64,000 nt of DNA from Malurus cyaneus samueli (lineage: Eukaryota > Chordata > Aves > Passeriformes > Maluridae). How positions within the stretch are numbered: the first letter of the stretch is position 1; each line of letters starts with the position of its first letter. Positions 25,401-38,130 of this stretch are shown piece after piece. The translations under genes and the position numbers were made by a program. Under the pieces are notes generated by a model. That model was not told the DNA's origin, ran no database searches, and saw only the letters and a list, made by a program, of their open reading frames with translations. The DNA lies in assembly GCA_009741485.1 (NCBI GenBank), contig CM019219.1:4145600-4209599 (forward strand), in the 5' to 3' direction.

Positions 25401-28400
25401 CCAGGCATTGTGATCCAACAAATGGGTTAAAGGGGAAAAGCTTCAAGTGTTTCAGAGCTTTGAAAACATCCTTGCAACCTGAGAGAACATTTGTTTATTA
25501 TTTTATTAGGCATACAATAAAGGATTTTTTTTTTGTAGCTAATAAGTAATTTATGAGCATCAGTGCATTGTGCTCTAACATACAGGATCAGAGCAACAGT
25601 GATGTGAGGTTGGGATTTGAAATCTGCGTGAAACAATGCAGGATACTCAACACTGATGAATCAATCAGTGTTCCTGACAACCTGAGGTTCCCTGACATAA
25701 ATGTTTAAAGAGGAAAAAGTCTCTAAGAAGACAGGCTTCCTGAAAAAATAATGGGAAAATGAAGCAAAAACTGATTTTAAGAGCCTTCTGCAACTCCATG
25801 ACTACAGCTAATGAAAATGTGAACACAGTAATTTACTGCGTTTGATAAAGTGCATATTGAGAAATAGTAGTGTCCTCATGTATATTGCATATTAAATGGA
25901 TGAGAAAAGTTTTAATGCATGTTATTAATGTTTTGGGTCGTGCAGGGTTTTTTAAACTAAATTAAAAAATTCAAATGTCCAGAAACCATGGTAACCATGT
26001 ACATCCAGTAAAGTGTTATTAATTTCTGCACATTATATAACCTAAACATTAATATTTAAGGTTGGATGCAGCCCAAAAATAATTCTTATGAGAGCATAAA
26101 CCTTAATTATTTCATGATGTATAATATTCTCATTAAATGGTTTTCACATTCTTTGGGAGAGTCTACATTACCACTTGCTGAAGTTTGGCAGTCAATACCA
26201 AAGCGTGGCCCTGCTTCAAGGCTCTGGGTGGAAGACATCCATGAAAAATAAATGTGTGTAATTCTATATGTAGCCCTGCAATCTGCATGTGGGAAGTTAA
26301 AAAACCAGCCTGGCACATCAACCACTTGACCCACAAGAATTCCTTCACCAGTGCCTGTTTTCCATGAAAAGAGATGGGAATTCTGTGCTCTCATGGTTTA
26401 TGATGCAGTGAAGCTTTCAGCCCCTTATAAGCTCTTTGGACACAGAAAGTACTTAAATCTTGGTCTGATAATACAGTATAAAGTATCAAACAAATGCCAG
26501 GATGACCTGTGGTAGACAAAACTCTTCAGTGCCACTAAAGCCAGGTTTTGTCCAGCACATCTGATGTTCCTGCAGTGCTCCTGGAGTTCCTGGTCACTTG
26601 TTCCTGTGGCTGCCCACTGCTGCTCCAGGTGATGGATGTAATCCCACCATCCCTCTGAGAGGCAGCAGCTGCCTCAGGGAGTCACTTCTGAGAACAAATT
26701 ATTTCATATATTCATATTCAATGCCAAAACAGCTTTATAATCACCCATTTTTCCAATAAAATAGATTTTAAGAGCATTACGCAATGTTTTGCTCTGGTAT
26801 TTGAGTTTTTTGGTGAATTTTACTGCTGTTTTTTGTAAAGCATGCTGAGAAATCCTCTGATCTCTTTGATACACTTACATAGATTAGGTGGAGGGCCTGA
26901 GCCTTGCAGGTAAACAGCATAAAAAATAGAAATTTCAGGAAAATTCCATAAATATGATGCACAAAGAGTGCTTTCCATCCCAGCACAGCGATGACCTGTG
27001 ACTTCCCTCTAGCTGTGCATGATTTCTTTTTCCTCTGGAGTAATTATAAATTGATCAGAGGCAGGAAGAAAAGATGCAGTTTCTGGAACACAGGGTTTAA
27101 GTGCACCACAGCTCCCAGACAACTTGATTTGGGATTTTCCACTTTCCCAGTTTGAGTAAAAGAAAGAATGACCACCTGGGAATGAGTCTTTAAAAAGCAG
27201 AATATCATGCAGCAATCTGGAAGAACAAAATGATCATCTAATGCAATGATGTTGGCAGCAGAAAAAAATACACAGATTTGTGTCAGAGAGAGAGCTGTTC
27301 CACACAGCTGCAGGAATCAAAATATTACATACAATTATTTTAAAAAATCAGCTTCTGGAGCTGGTTCAGCGATGATGCTTTACAGGCTGAGGATTTTGAC
27401 AGCAATTGGAGTCTGGAAACCAAAGGAAAAAAAAAAAATCTCTGGTCAGTGCTGAAGGTAGAACACAGGGGCTTCTTCTTCAATAAGGCTGCTTTCTGCC
27501 AGTTCTGCTTTTCACACTTTAAACTGCTTTCTCAGGGGCCATTGGGTAGCAGGAAAGAGATCAAATGAGTCTTAATACTTTTTCAGATTTCAGGTTTTAA
27601 AGAGCTTATGTAAATATTTCCCATAAGTACTATAAATATTTGATCTGACTTTGAAATAGTGCTGAAAAAGCAAGTTTTATGATCACTGATAAAGGCAATG
27701 GAGAGGTAAAAATCCTCATAAGGCCCATCATTTCTGACATATTAAGTGTCCTGTCCTTGTAAGTGTCTGCAGGATAGGAAATGACTTGGCTGAAATACTG
27801 AATCCACTAACAGACAAATACCACGTATCCATATATATGGAAATCACCCTCTGAAAAGTCCATTAAAAAAAAATAGATCATGCAGTAGAGATCAGAACCC
27901 TGCCTCAGCAACCATGAATAAAATGTATTTCTTTACAGCTCTGTTTGAGCTGTATATGTTGGTTTATGTTCTGTGGCATTAGCAGTATCCATCTGTTTTT
28001 TCCCTTTTAGTGAAGGCAGTGAAGAGAGAAGCCCTGGATTTGCTCTATTGTTGATTTTCTACAATGTTCACATCCTCTTCTTTAAAGAGGACTTCTCAAA
28101 ATGTGAAATTGCTCATCCAACATGCACTGGATGTCAGAAAAATAATGATATCTGCTGTTTTAGCTCATTCTCATACATACAAGGGAGACTTTGAGTGGCT
28201 TCAGTCATGATAAATTGACTTTAAGGCCCTCCACACTGCAGCAGTGTTCCCCTGCTCGATTTTATGTGCTTTTATTTACCTTTCCAGTTCTGACTTTTCT
28301 CTCTTCAACACAAGAAAAACAAAAAATCACCAAACCCCACACACAGACACACATATAAATCCCACCAAAACCCAAACAGACCTTCAGGAGTTGGCATGAA

Positions 28401-31400
28401 AATCTGTTTTGGAATGTGATCAGTGAAAGACATCTCATGCCTGAGAAATGTGAGTTAAAGTGGGAATTATGATGACATAGAGGACCAAGATATCCCTGAA
28501 ATCCAGGACTTTTCCAGTGTCCTGCCAGGCCTCATTAAGCATGTCTAAAATGACCCAATCAGTGTTGAAAAAATTCAGAAATAATAAAGGAATTTTTTTT
28601 TTTAACTTCACTCATTGTGAAGTCATAAAGCAGAGCTATAAGAAATGCATCTTTGGACTGAAACTTAAAACAGGGCAGTTTGTATAGGAATGCATAAGAG
28701 TGTGGTGATTTTTTCAAGCAAATAATATTTGGAAGCATCTGACAACAGCTTTGTCACGACAAACTTGCATGGAAATAACCTTTAAAAGCACAACTCTCTA
28801 AGGTAATTTAAGAAATAAGATTTTTGCAAAGTGCAAGCAGCTGGGGAATTTAAATTCTATGTTAGATTTTCTTTCTCAGGAAAATGTTCCTCTCTTGCTT
28901 TCAAAACATTTTCCAATTGTTGCCTTGAAGCTCAGCCCTAAAGGAGTTGCTGTATTCCTGTGCTACAAATCTTGGGGATGGCTTCAGTTTTTTATTTTTC
29001 CTGCCCTCCAGAGCAGGACTCCTGGGAGAGCAGGAAGGTTGGAATATATTCAGCTGCCAGGCAGTTCACTCAGGATGTATTTACAATAATAGACTTCATG
29101 ACTGGCATTCTTAACGGGAGATAAATTGTGAGAGCACTTCCAAATATTGTAACCATGTCCCTTTTCTTTTCCTATCAAACAATAAAACAAATTTCACTCT
29201 AATCCAGATCTTCAATTCTGACAAAAGTGCTTCTTTTCATTAAAACCACAGCTGAACTTTTGCCTACTGTGTTTTGATTATTTCTGCTTCAACAAATGCA
29301 AAGTTCACTTTGGGATGTGTTTGTCTGCAAACTTTAGCAGACCTGGCAAGTTTAAATATGATATTTCTGTTCTTCATTATGCTAAAAGCCCCCAGATCCC
29401 TGATAACAGGATTTCCACAGTATCTCACTTAATGGGGAGCAAGAATGTTCTCTTACTGGGGATATGATGTAAATTCATCTTCCCTTGAGAAAGAATTAGT
29501 TGAAAAAATTACTGCTCCAAAATTTGCATGATTTAAGGACCGTCTATTCCTTAATTCTTACTGGATATAATTCAGTAAGTATCTGTATTGATGATCACGT
29601 GGCTTCAGGGCACCTGAGGCTTTCAGAATTGGAGAAATTACTTTTCTAAGACTGTCAGTGCTTTTGATGGGTGCTGGGAGAAGAATATTTCTCGAACTCT
29701 CTTTGGGAAAAGCCAGCACAGGATCTGCTGTCACCAAAGTTTCCATCTTCAAAACTTCAGCAGGTGAAAGAAGGTGAATTGTGGCAGCAATGGAGAGGAA
29801 TTTGAGAGGTGAAGCACTACCAGACAACAATGAAGGTCCCCATGAAGCTGATCCATGAGAGCTCAGCTGCTCAGCCAGGGGAAATCTTCTGTGGAAACAC
29901 AATTTTCACAGGGTAAATGCTCAGCTATTCTTTAAAGGCTTCTTTCCTTTTATTTCCCATTCCACTACAAACTGCTTCTTGCAGCAATTCTGGAAGTTTT
30001 GCTCTGAGAAGAACCTGATATTCAGTTTTAATACAAATTAAACAGACACTTTTTGACTGACAAGGAGAACAGATCTAAAAAGGTGAGCCTGAAGCACCTT
30101 TCCCCTGCTTATCAATTCAGCTCCATCTTCATCCTGATATTTTCATGTTCCTTCCCTTTGTCTCTCTTTGCTGCATCTTGCACATAGTGGGGAATATAGA
30201 TGTTTTTCATGTAGTGGATTATTGTAGATGAGTTTTCCATAATAAAACAGTTCCTGAGCTCCCTATTCTCCACAGGATTTTAAATAAAATATCCCTGATT
30301 TGAAGACAGAAGGATCAATCTGAATAAGATCCCTGACATGCAAGCTTTAGAGCAGAGAACATAGAAAAAAATTAATTATTTAGCACAAGTTATACAATAT
30401 TAAAGCCAAAGGAGACTCAAAGTCAGAGGAATGATATTTACAAAGCATTCTTGATTTTGACACAAGAAAAATGTTTAACCTGTTAACAAAAATATTCTTC
30501 AAATAAAACCACAAGTTACTAGACCTAAACTTTCTAACTTTTTGTAAATGTAGCTTTAAAATATTAATACATGCTACTTAAAACTTCTGGCTTGAATTTT
30601 CAATAATTAAACTTTTTTGTACCAAATAAAATATGTGACAACCCTTGCAGGGCTGTTTTCAGCCTAGTGGGAGCCCCAGTCCTCCTGTCCCCTGCAATTT
30701 CCTTCCCTCTGCAGGAAAGGAGGAAAAACATTCCAGAAACAGAGAATGTAGGCCCTCAATTAATCCTCCTCTTGACCTTTTTCACACCCTGTAAATGTAA
30801 AATTGTTGAGCACACAAAATAAGCTGTAGAAATTAGGCATAAATCCACGAAGTTTTGTATTTATTAATTTTTTTTTCCAGAAGATTTTCAGTCCCCTAAT
30901 TTACCAGGGATTAGAAATGCTGATTGACATGTAAAGTCAACAAATTGGATAGATGCAGATGATTTGTGTGGCCAGCAGTCATTAATTCTTGCATATCTTT
31001 AAGGAAAAAACGAGACAGTTTTGGAATGTAATATTCTAGTTCATAATATGTTTTAGTCCTTTGTAAAGTAATTTAAACACAAGTAATCTCATTTCACATG
31101 GTATTGTCAAACATGACTAATCCATTGTGCCCCAATTTACTGAGGGATAAGTGCTCGTTTACAGAGATTTAATAAAAAAAACAACCTGCCAAATCACCAA
31201 AAAAGCTAGTAATTTTCCCCTGTAAATGGTATCACCTTTCTTCAATTTTTATTTTATTTTCCATATTAAAATTTTCAAAGGACTCATCATGTGACTTTCA
31301 AGAAAGTATCTTTGCAACAGGTAAGACTGTATTGACACTGTGAATATTTGCCCTGTTCTAGCCCTCTTTGTGTTCTTATTTATGCATTAAAGCTCAGGCA

Positions 31401-32237
31401 GTAATTTAAAAATTATTGTAGCAAGATTAGAAATTACACAAGGAAAGATAAGAAGAGAACCAGATAGAAACCTGATTACTTCAGGTATTACCAGTGGGAT
31501 TGTATAATTAAGTGCATCCCTCATTTCATTACAAAATTCAATGAAAAGTATAACTGCATTATTCTTCAGTCAGCAACGTTTCTTTTTTTAAAAATAAATT
31601 CCAATTTCCATATTGATCTCTTCAATCCTCGGAAGGGTTTGGGGGTGAAATGAGTTCTTGCATCTTTGATTAGGTTGAAAACAATCTGATTTGTGGTTTT
31701 TCCATATCTCTTCAGTTCAGTGACTCACTGTGTGTGACACCTTCATGCACAACAAGATGAAGCAATGGCCAACACTGTCAGGTTGCAGACAGATCACAAA
31801 ATCCTGGTAAATTTGTGGGGGTGGGAAAATGATGGGTTTGCTCAGAAGTGGCTCTGAAGTTGGAATAAATTGTGCTACCCAAACATTTTGCTTTTCAGTT
31901 ATGTAAATAAAGCCTTTACTGGTCCAGACTCAGTGGTACCCTAAACACCAAGAAGTTTTCCTTTGATTAATGAAGATTCCTCATAAACTATGACTTGGTG
32001 ACTGCAGAGGTAATTAATCCTGTTAAGTGTTTGCTGCTAATATCCATCAGTGCTAATGACCTGGCAAAGGCACTCACAGCAAGGGATCAGCCACAGAGAG
32101 CTGCTTTAAAAAGGAAAAGTTTTCTTGTTTTAACAGAAATAATGATGTTGTAGGGCACTGAACATTCCTCACCGTGCAACTTCTCAAAGAAAAATTATCA
32201 TGATGCTTATTTTGCTGCAGGAAAAAAACATGTCAGA
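22405..32237. other. Intergenic, no gene found
   Basis: About 9.8 kb of A+T-rich sequence upstream of WDR11. Open frames reach only about 115 codons, without family resemblance, splice structure or codon bias. A T19 run lies at 24,338-24,356. I see no CR1 tail, tRNA or other RNA gene. It matches the known wide gene-poor interval next to WDR11 in vertebrates. Confidence 0.7.
24338..24356. repeat. Poly-T homopolymer (T19)
   Basis: Nineteen consecutive T in the plus strand. The flanks do not resemble a retrocopy, so a simple slippage tract is the best reading. Confidence 0.9.
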
Positions 32238-32345
32238 GGAAGATGAAGAAGCTCATCCAGGTCACCCAAGAAACTGGTGGCACAGCTAGGAAAAATGTGA
32301 GTTTGTTATGTTCCAATCTGATGCCCTGTGATCCTCAAATAAAAG
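32238..32345 (+). repeat. Possible MIR-like SINE trace
   Basis: The stretch reading GAAGCTCATCCAGGTCACCC, then AAGAAACTGGTGGCACAGC and TAGGAAAAATG resembles the core of tRNA-derived MIR-type SINEs (AGGTCAC, then GGTGGCAGAGC). It is a single short match with many differences and no visible tRNA-related head. It could be chance similarity. Confidence 0.35.
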
Positions 32346-35300
32346 GATTCACAAACAGCAGGAGGCTTCCTAGCAAAACCTCCTCATTAACTGCTACATT
32401 GTGGATCTCACATCAACCCTGCTTTGAAAATCAGTGTTTAGCTGTGAGTAACCACAGCGTTTGCTTGTAACACTGATTCCACGTACAGCTACTGGGAAAC
32501 AAAGCACATCTGTCAAAAGCAAATCCTCATTAATAAAGTATGAGAATTCTGGCTTCTTCTACAAAGCCTGAATGTGGCACCAAATGTTTCTCACTGCTCA
32601 TGATAATTTTGCCTCTGAGAAAAAGAAGTTTTCTAATGTGGGCTCACATCAGTGCAGTTCCTGTAAGGAGGAATTTGATCCCTCCTTTTCTCTCTCAACA
32701 GCAATGAAGAAAACAGGTGCAGTGAGAAGAAACAGTTGCAAAGAAAACCTATTTCACAGTTGAAATAGTCTGTGAAAGCAGTCCAGCTGTTCCAGGTGTT
32801 GTGGTGTTTGCACATCTGGTGGAAGAGGTGCTGCTGCTCTGGCCCATCCCTCTCTCAGTGACAATGATGGCTCCTGGAAGCAGCATTTGATTCATTTGCT
32901 CCTGGCTTACCAAAACACAGCCTAAATATTTATCACATTAATTAATGTCAGACTTGATACTCTGCAACAGAAGTACAACAGGAGCAGATTCATTATTTCA
33001 GTGAAAAATTGTTGCTTTTTCAAACAAAGCTTCCAAATTTTCACAACAGCCACGGGTGTGAAACTTGAGGCATTTACATTTTTAATTTCCCCTTGCCATG
33101 ACTGGTTTTAATTAACAAAAATTACAGTGTCAATGACTGGCACGGATAGATGCTAAAACTAATTAAAAAGATGGCATGAGTTAACATTTAAAATGTAGAT
33201 TTAATTTTGGAAAAGAACAATATAAATAAAAATCAACTGCAGAGCCCTTATAAAGATTACAGATTACACCAGTGAGCTGACGTCTCTCTAACAAAAAAGG
33301 GGATTTTGTCAGCATATTTGTGAGCAGTTCTCTGCCATATTTACTGAACCTTTCCCAAAGGCAGTTGCTCAGACATTTGTAATTCCTCTCCATCTCTTTG
33401 ATTAAACAATTGAGCCCCCTTGTAGCTTTTCTGTTTTTGCATATTTTGATGCATTTGGTCACTGTGGGATGTGTTTTCAAAGCTGTCCCGAAGCACGCAA
33501 AGACTTTGATTTCACCTCCTGCAGTCCTCAAAGTCAATGGCATCTCATAATTAACAAACAGCTCTGGGTATATTAAAAATGTATTCCCACGATTTCATGG
33601 TTGAGGAAAAAAAAGATTTCAAAATTAGCTTGACTTGGGTTTTGTTATGTTTTATTGCTCTTGGGTTTTTATATGGTAGGTCTGCTAAAAGTCAAAGAAT
33701 AGGGAAAGAAATACCAGAAACTGGGAGCAAAGCAGAGCTTCACTATATTTTCTGCTTATACATTTCACAACACATACCATAACACATTAATTTCATATTC
33801 ACAAGTTTTAATTAATTTTCTGTGTTCTGCAGGTTACCCTTTTTGGTGATGTCACTTTTAACTTGGGGTTTAAAATATCTGCTTTGTTAAAAGGCAAGCA
33901 GCAGTTTCACCAAATTTCGCCTGTTCTTCCACAGGTTTAAAGTCCAAGAGGGACCATGGGATCTGCTGTGTCTCCTTCTGAAGTCACAGGGACTCAGTTC
34001 CCTCAGGCTAGAGATCAGACAGGCTCAAGTCAGACCAGTGGAGACTCCAGATTTCATTCTGAATGCAAACTAAACATCTCAGAAAATCAGAAGAGAGTTT
34101 CGTTGAAACGATGGAAAAGTAGCCAGCATAGCCTTCAGGGAATGAATTATTTCAGTCTCATTCTAATATCATCCAAAGCACCAATTCTACAACTCTAAAG
34201 TGTTCAAGAAATAAAATTGTTGTAAGAAAGGCCTGTCCTTCCACCAAAATGATCAGGAAGAGGAAACAGCCAGCAGCTTGCTGCAACAGCACCCTGCAAG
34301 GTCTTTATTAATGTTACTATTGCAATAATAATGTTTATAATAGGGCTTTTCAACCAGAGAGAATCTGATGAGCTGATGTTTTCAAGGTGTAAAATGATGC
34401 TCCTCTACTGAAAGGAATGCAGCTCTGCTGAGTCATGACAAGTGTTAATTAGCTGATTAATGTGAAAGTGGAGAAGGGAAACCATGGTGGGGTTTTGGCA
34501 GATAAAATTTGCTCAGATTTTAGGGATGTCAGGTTTAAAATTCCAGTGTGGGCCAAAAGTGAAACCCAGTCTTTCCTAAGCTGACTGGTGTCTCCCACAC
34601 TCAGTAAATCCAGTGAAACCATTCCCTTGGAGCCCGAAGCAGAGGGAAATGTGCTGCCCCAGACTTTACTCCAGTTCTGGTTCCAGTGGATTTCCCCAGG
34701 GTGACTCAGCACATTCTCACTTCACAAAGGGGCTGTAAATGCCTCACTCTGCCAGGCAAACAGAACCTTTGGGATGGATGTAGTCTTTAAAGGGGAGTGG
34801 ATTTAGCCTTCTCAGTTACCCCAGTTAGCCACTGCTGCAGAACTGCAAGGAAAACAAGCTTAGGAAGCTCGGGATCGCTCTAAAAACACGTTGTTTTTTT
34901 TTTTTTGCCTGGAAAGCAAACCTCTTTCAAGGGTATATTTTAAAGAGACATTTTCTCCCATTTTCTCCCATTCATCTTCTCCTCTTCTGCAGGCAGAGTT
35001 CAAGGTGCCACAGAAGATTACAGCCAACCCTCTAACCTCTTTAGGAAAAAAAAAACTGAATTTTGCACTGTGGTGAGACACAGAAGACACTTGTACCATT
35101 CACCCGTTAATTGGACCAGAATAAAAATTCTCCTTTTGTTTTCCAAGTGTTCCCAAACTTCCTTATTTCCCTAGGAGAATCCCCTGTATATCAGCAGTTC
35201 ATGCACTCATTTTGTCATTTTTTAAGCACCTGCCATGATGACAGACATCAGCTGGATTATATTTTTAGATAAATCTCACTTAAATCCTGATATTTACTCT

Positions 35301-38116
35301 GAGTTACAGATTAGTTTATTGAATTGGCCTTTCTTACTGGCTCTCTCAGGGATACAGCTGTGCACTGCCATGATCTTCATTTACGTTGTGTAAAATGTTT
35401 TAAATTTCACCACAGAGCTGGAAATGGTGTCTGGCTGGCAAATTTAGTTGAAACAACTCAGTTTTCTTTCAAGAACCCGGTTCTATCCTAAGGCTGCTAC
35501 ACTGAGGGATAAATTATAGAAGGTGCTAAGAACTGCCAGCAGCAGCCCGAAAACCTGAGGAGACTCTTCTCTTACAGATGAAGGTCTGAAACCCCTCCAA
35601 AACAATAAATAAAACCAGGATTCTTACTGCAGATTTTAATCATCTCAGAAAACTGACTCAATTTCAAGATCCTTAGAGGTGTTTTGCACTGCAAATACAT
35701 TTATTACAATACCTGAGGAGTAGTTGCTCCTAAGTTGCCCTCACTAAAAATCCACTCACACGGATTGTTGGTGGAATACAAAATTTTGGTTAAGGGATTC
35801 AGTGGACCTTAATTTCAGCACATTGCTATATGGCTCACTGAGTTTGTTTTAATATGCTAATACAAATTCAGCTGGTACACAATGCTGCTCTCTTGTTGTG
35901 AGTTTCATAACAAATTCAGCATAAAGTTTATTACACCATATTAATTCCTAGTCCAGGTAATTTGCTGAGCTTGAAAAGGGGAGGATGGAACTGTTCAGAG
36001 CTGCAGCTTTTCATTTGTACAGCGGTCTCCTGCAGGACCATAACTCTGCTCTGCTCAGGGCTGTCAGCCCAAGCAATCCCTGCAGGTGAGGGTGAGCACA
36101 TTGCCCTGATGGTTGTGCCAGCACAGGATGTACCAGGGTGAGTTTATTCCTCTCTTATCTTTTCCTCCACCCTTCGATACCAGCTCAGAGCAGCTGCCTG
36201 AGTGCTGGAATCCACACCTGATTCCTGAGTTCAAATGACCTGATTTTTCCTCGAATTAGAAGATGCTGATTTGTTTAATGTCTTTGGGAAACAGACTGTC
36301 CTGCTAAAATGCAGACACTGGGTGTTTATAGGTCTTCAATGCACAAGTCTGAAAAATATTGGCTTCCTTCCTTGGCTGAAAACTGGGTTAATGATGAGGA
36401 ACATCTGCCAGTCTGGAGATTCACTGGTCCTGGCCATGGGGAAGCATCTCGATAAGGTAATAAAATCCAACAACTCAACTTAGGAACAGCACTAGGAATA
36501 AAAGTTATTTACTTGTAAGAAGACTGTCAAGAAGCATCCTCTTTTTATTTCTGAGATGAACTGGTGTAAGTCTCAGGATAGGATTTGTCTCCTGCACTGA
36601 GGGCAGGGGATCCTGGAAAGGCAATGGCCCAGAGAACAGTGACAGTGACATTCCCTTACTCAAGGCCTGTGCAGACAGGGACCAGAAGAGGGAGAGATAG
36701 TGATGCTGATGAATTATTTGTGAGCAATAATGCACATTCTACATAGGGCTGGGTATATGAAAACCCCATCTCCATTTCCTCTCCTGCAAACAGCTCAAGG
36801 AGCAGCTCTCAACCAAAAACTCCAAAACCCCAGCATTTTGTTCAATATGGGATGAGCAAAAACGTGCAAATAAATCTGTAAGTTCTCTGGAAATGGGTCA
36901 TAACCTCCACAAAAAGAGCAGCTGTACACCCCCAAGCTGCACACACTTCTTCATTAAATTGCTTGGTTGAAAGTATTTTTTTTAAAAAATCAGGTTATTC
37001 CTTGTAAAGGTGCTGCATTGACAATCTGGCCGTGACCTTGAAAGCTTTTCTGCTCTGTCCAGCCACAGATTTGTGCTGGAAGTTCTGGTAGAGATGGCAG
37101 AAATCTTCTGTTCAATCTCAAACTAAGGGAGCACATACTGACTGTCAGTCTTTCACTAAACAATCATCAAAGATTCAGTTTTTAAATGGTGACTCACAGT
37201 AATTTACATATAATGAATATGAATATAAAACCTTTGATCTCATTCCATGATGTCCACTGGGTCCCAACAAAAGTCCAGGAAATTTATGTCCAGAAAACTT
37301 TTGCAAATGCTTTTAAAAGGAAAACTGGCCTCCTGTAGGGCATCATCCACAAGCATGAATCCAAAATCATGTACTCCTGTGCAGAAGGGACAACATCAGA
37401 AAAAAAGACTAACAGGCAAAAATATAATTCAAAATATTGCCTAAAACCCATGGGTGATGCAGAGTGTCTTGAGTTTGTATCCGTTGTGATTTCATCTCAG
37501 TTTGAATATTCAAGAGAAGTCTGTTTCGAAAATCAAACACCAGATTTTGACTTCTGAAACAATTCAAACTGAGTTGAAACTTTTTTTAATGCTTAAGCAT
37601 TTTATTTTCTTCTACTGGCTAGGCAGAAATTCATGGGGAAGGCTGGGAGGTGTGGAGGATTTGCTACAGCTGACATTGCTTTATACAAATTTGCCTCAGG
37701 GTTCTTTGGGGTGTCTGAAATGGTGTCAGACATGCAGGAGCTGCACTAATGCTCAGAGTTCTCCAGATATGCTGCACCAGTGCCCTTCTATGCTATTAAC
37801 AAATGTGCACCAGTTCATGGGGAATACCCTTTCTCTAAATAATGAAAGGAGCTGTTTTACCCTCTGAAACAATCCCAAGGAGCAAGTAATTAATCTGTAT
37901 CTTTTCTGCTATGAATCATAACCTACTTACAATAAAATGTAATAGGATTGAAATTAATTCTTTGATAAAAATGTACAGTATTGATGAAAAAATGCTAAAT
38001 CTTTAGTTTGCAGAATTGTTTTTTTTTTAAATCTGATACAGCTGCTGTTGAAACAAATTGTAGTCCCAATGGGTTGCAAAATGAAAAAAAAATAATTAAA
38101 AATTAGCATAATCATT
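32346..38116. other. Intergenic, no gene found
   Basis: A+T-rich DNA without recognisable exons, transposon parts or RNA genes. The longest frames are about 120 codons and look random. Confidence 0.7.
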
Positions 38117-38130
38117 TCACTAGAGGGCAA
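38117..38130 (+). promoter_or_regulatory. Candidate CTCF-binding motif
   Basis: TCACTAGAGGGCAA contains the CTCF core CACTAGAGGGCA, departing from the consensus mainly at the first base. It is in the same orientation as the motif at 22,393. This is motif evidence only. Confidence 0.45.
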
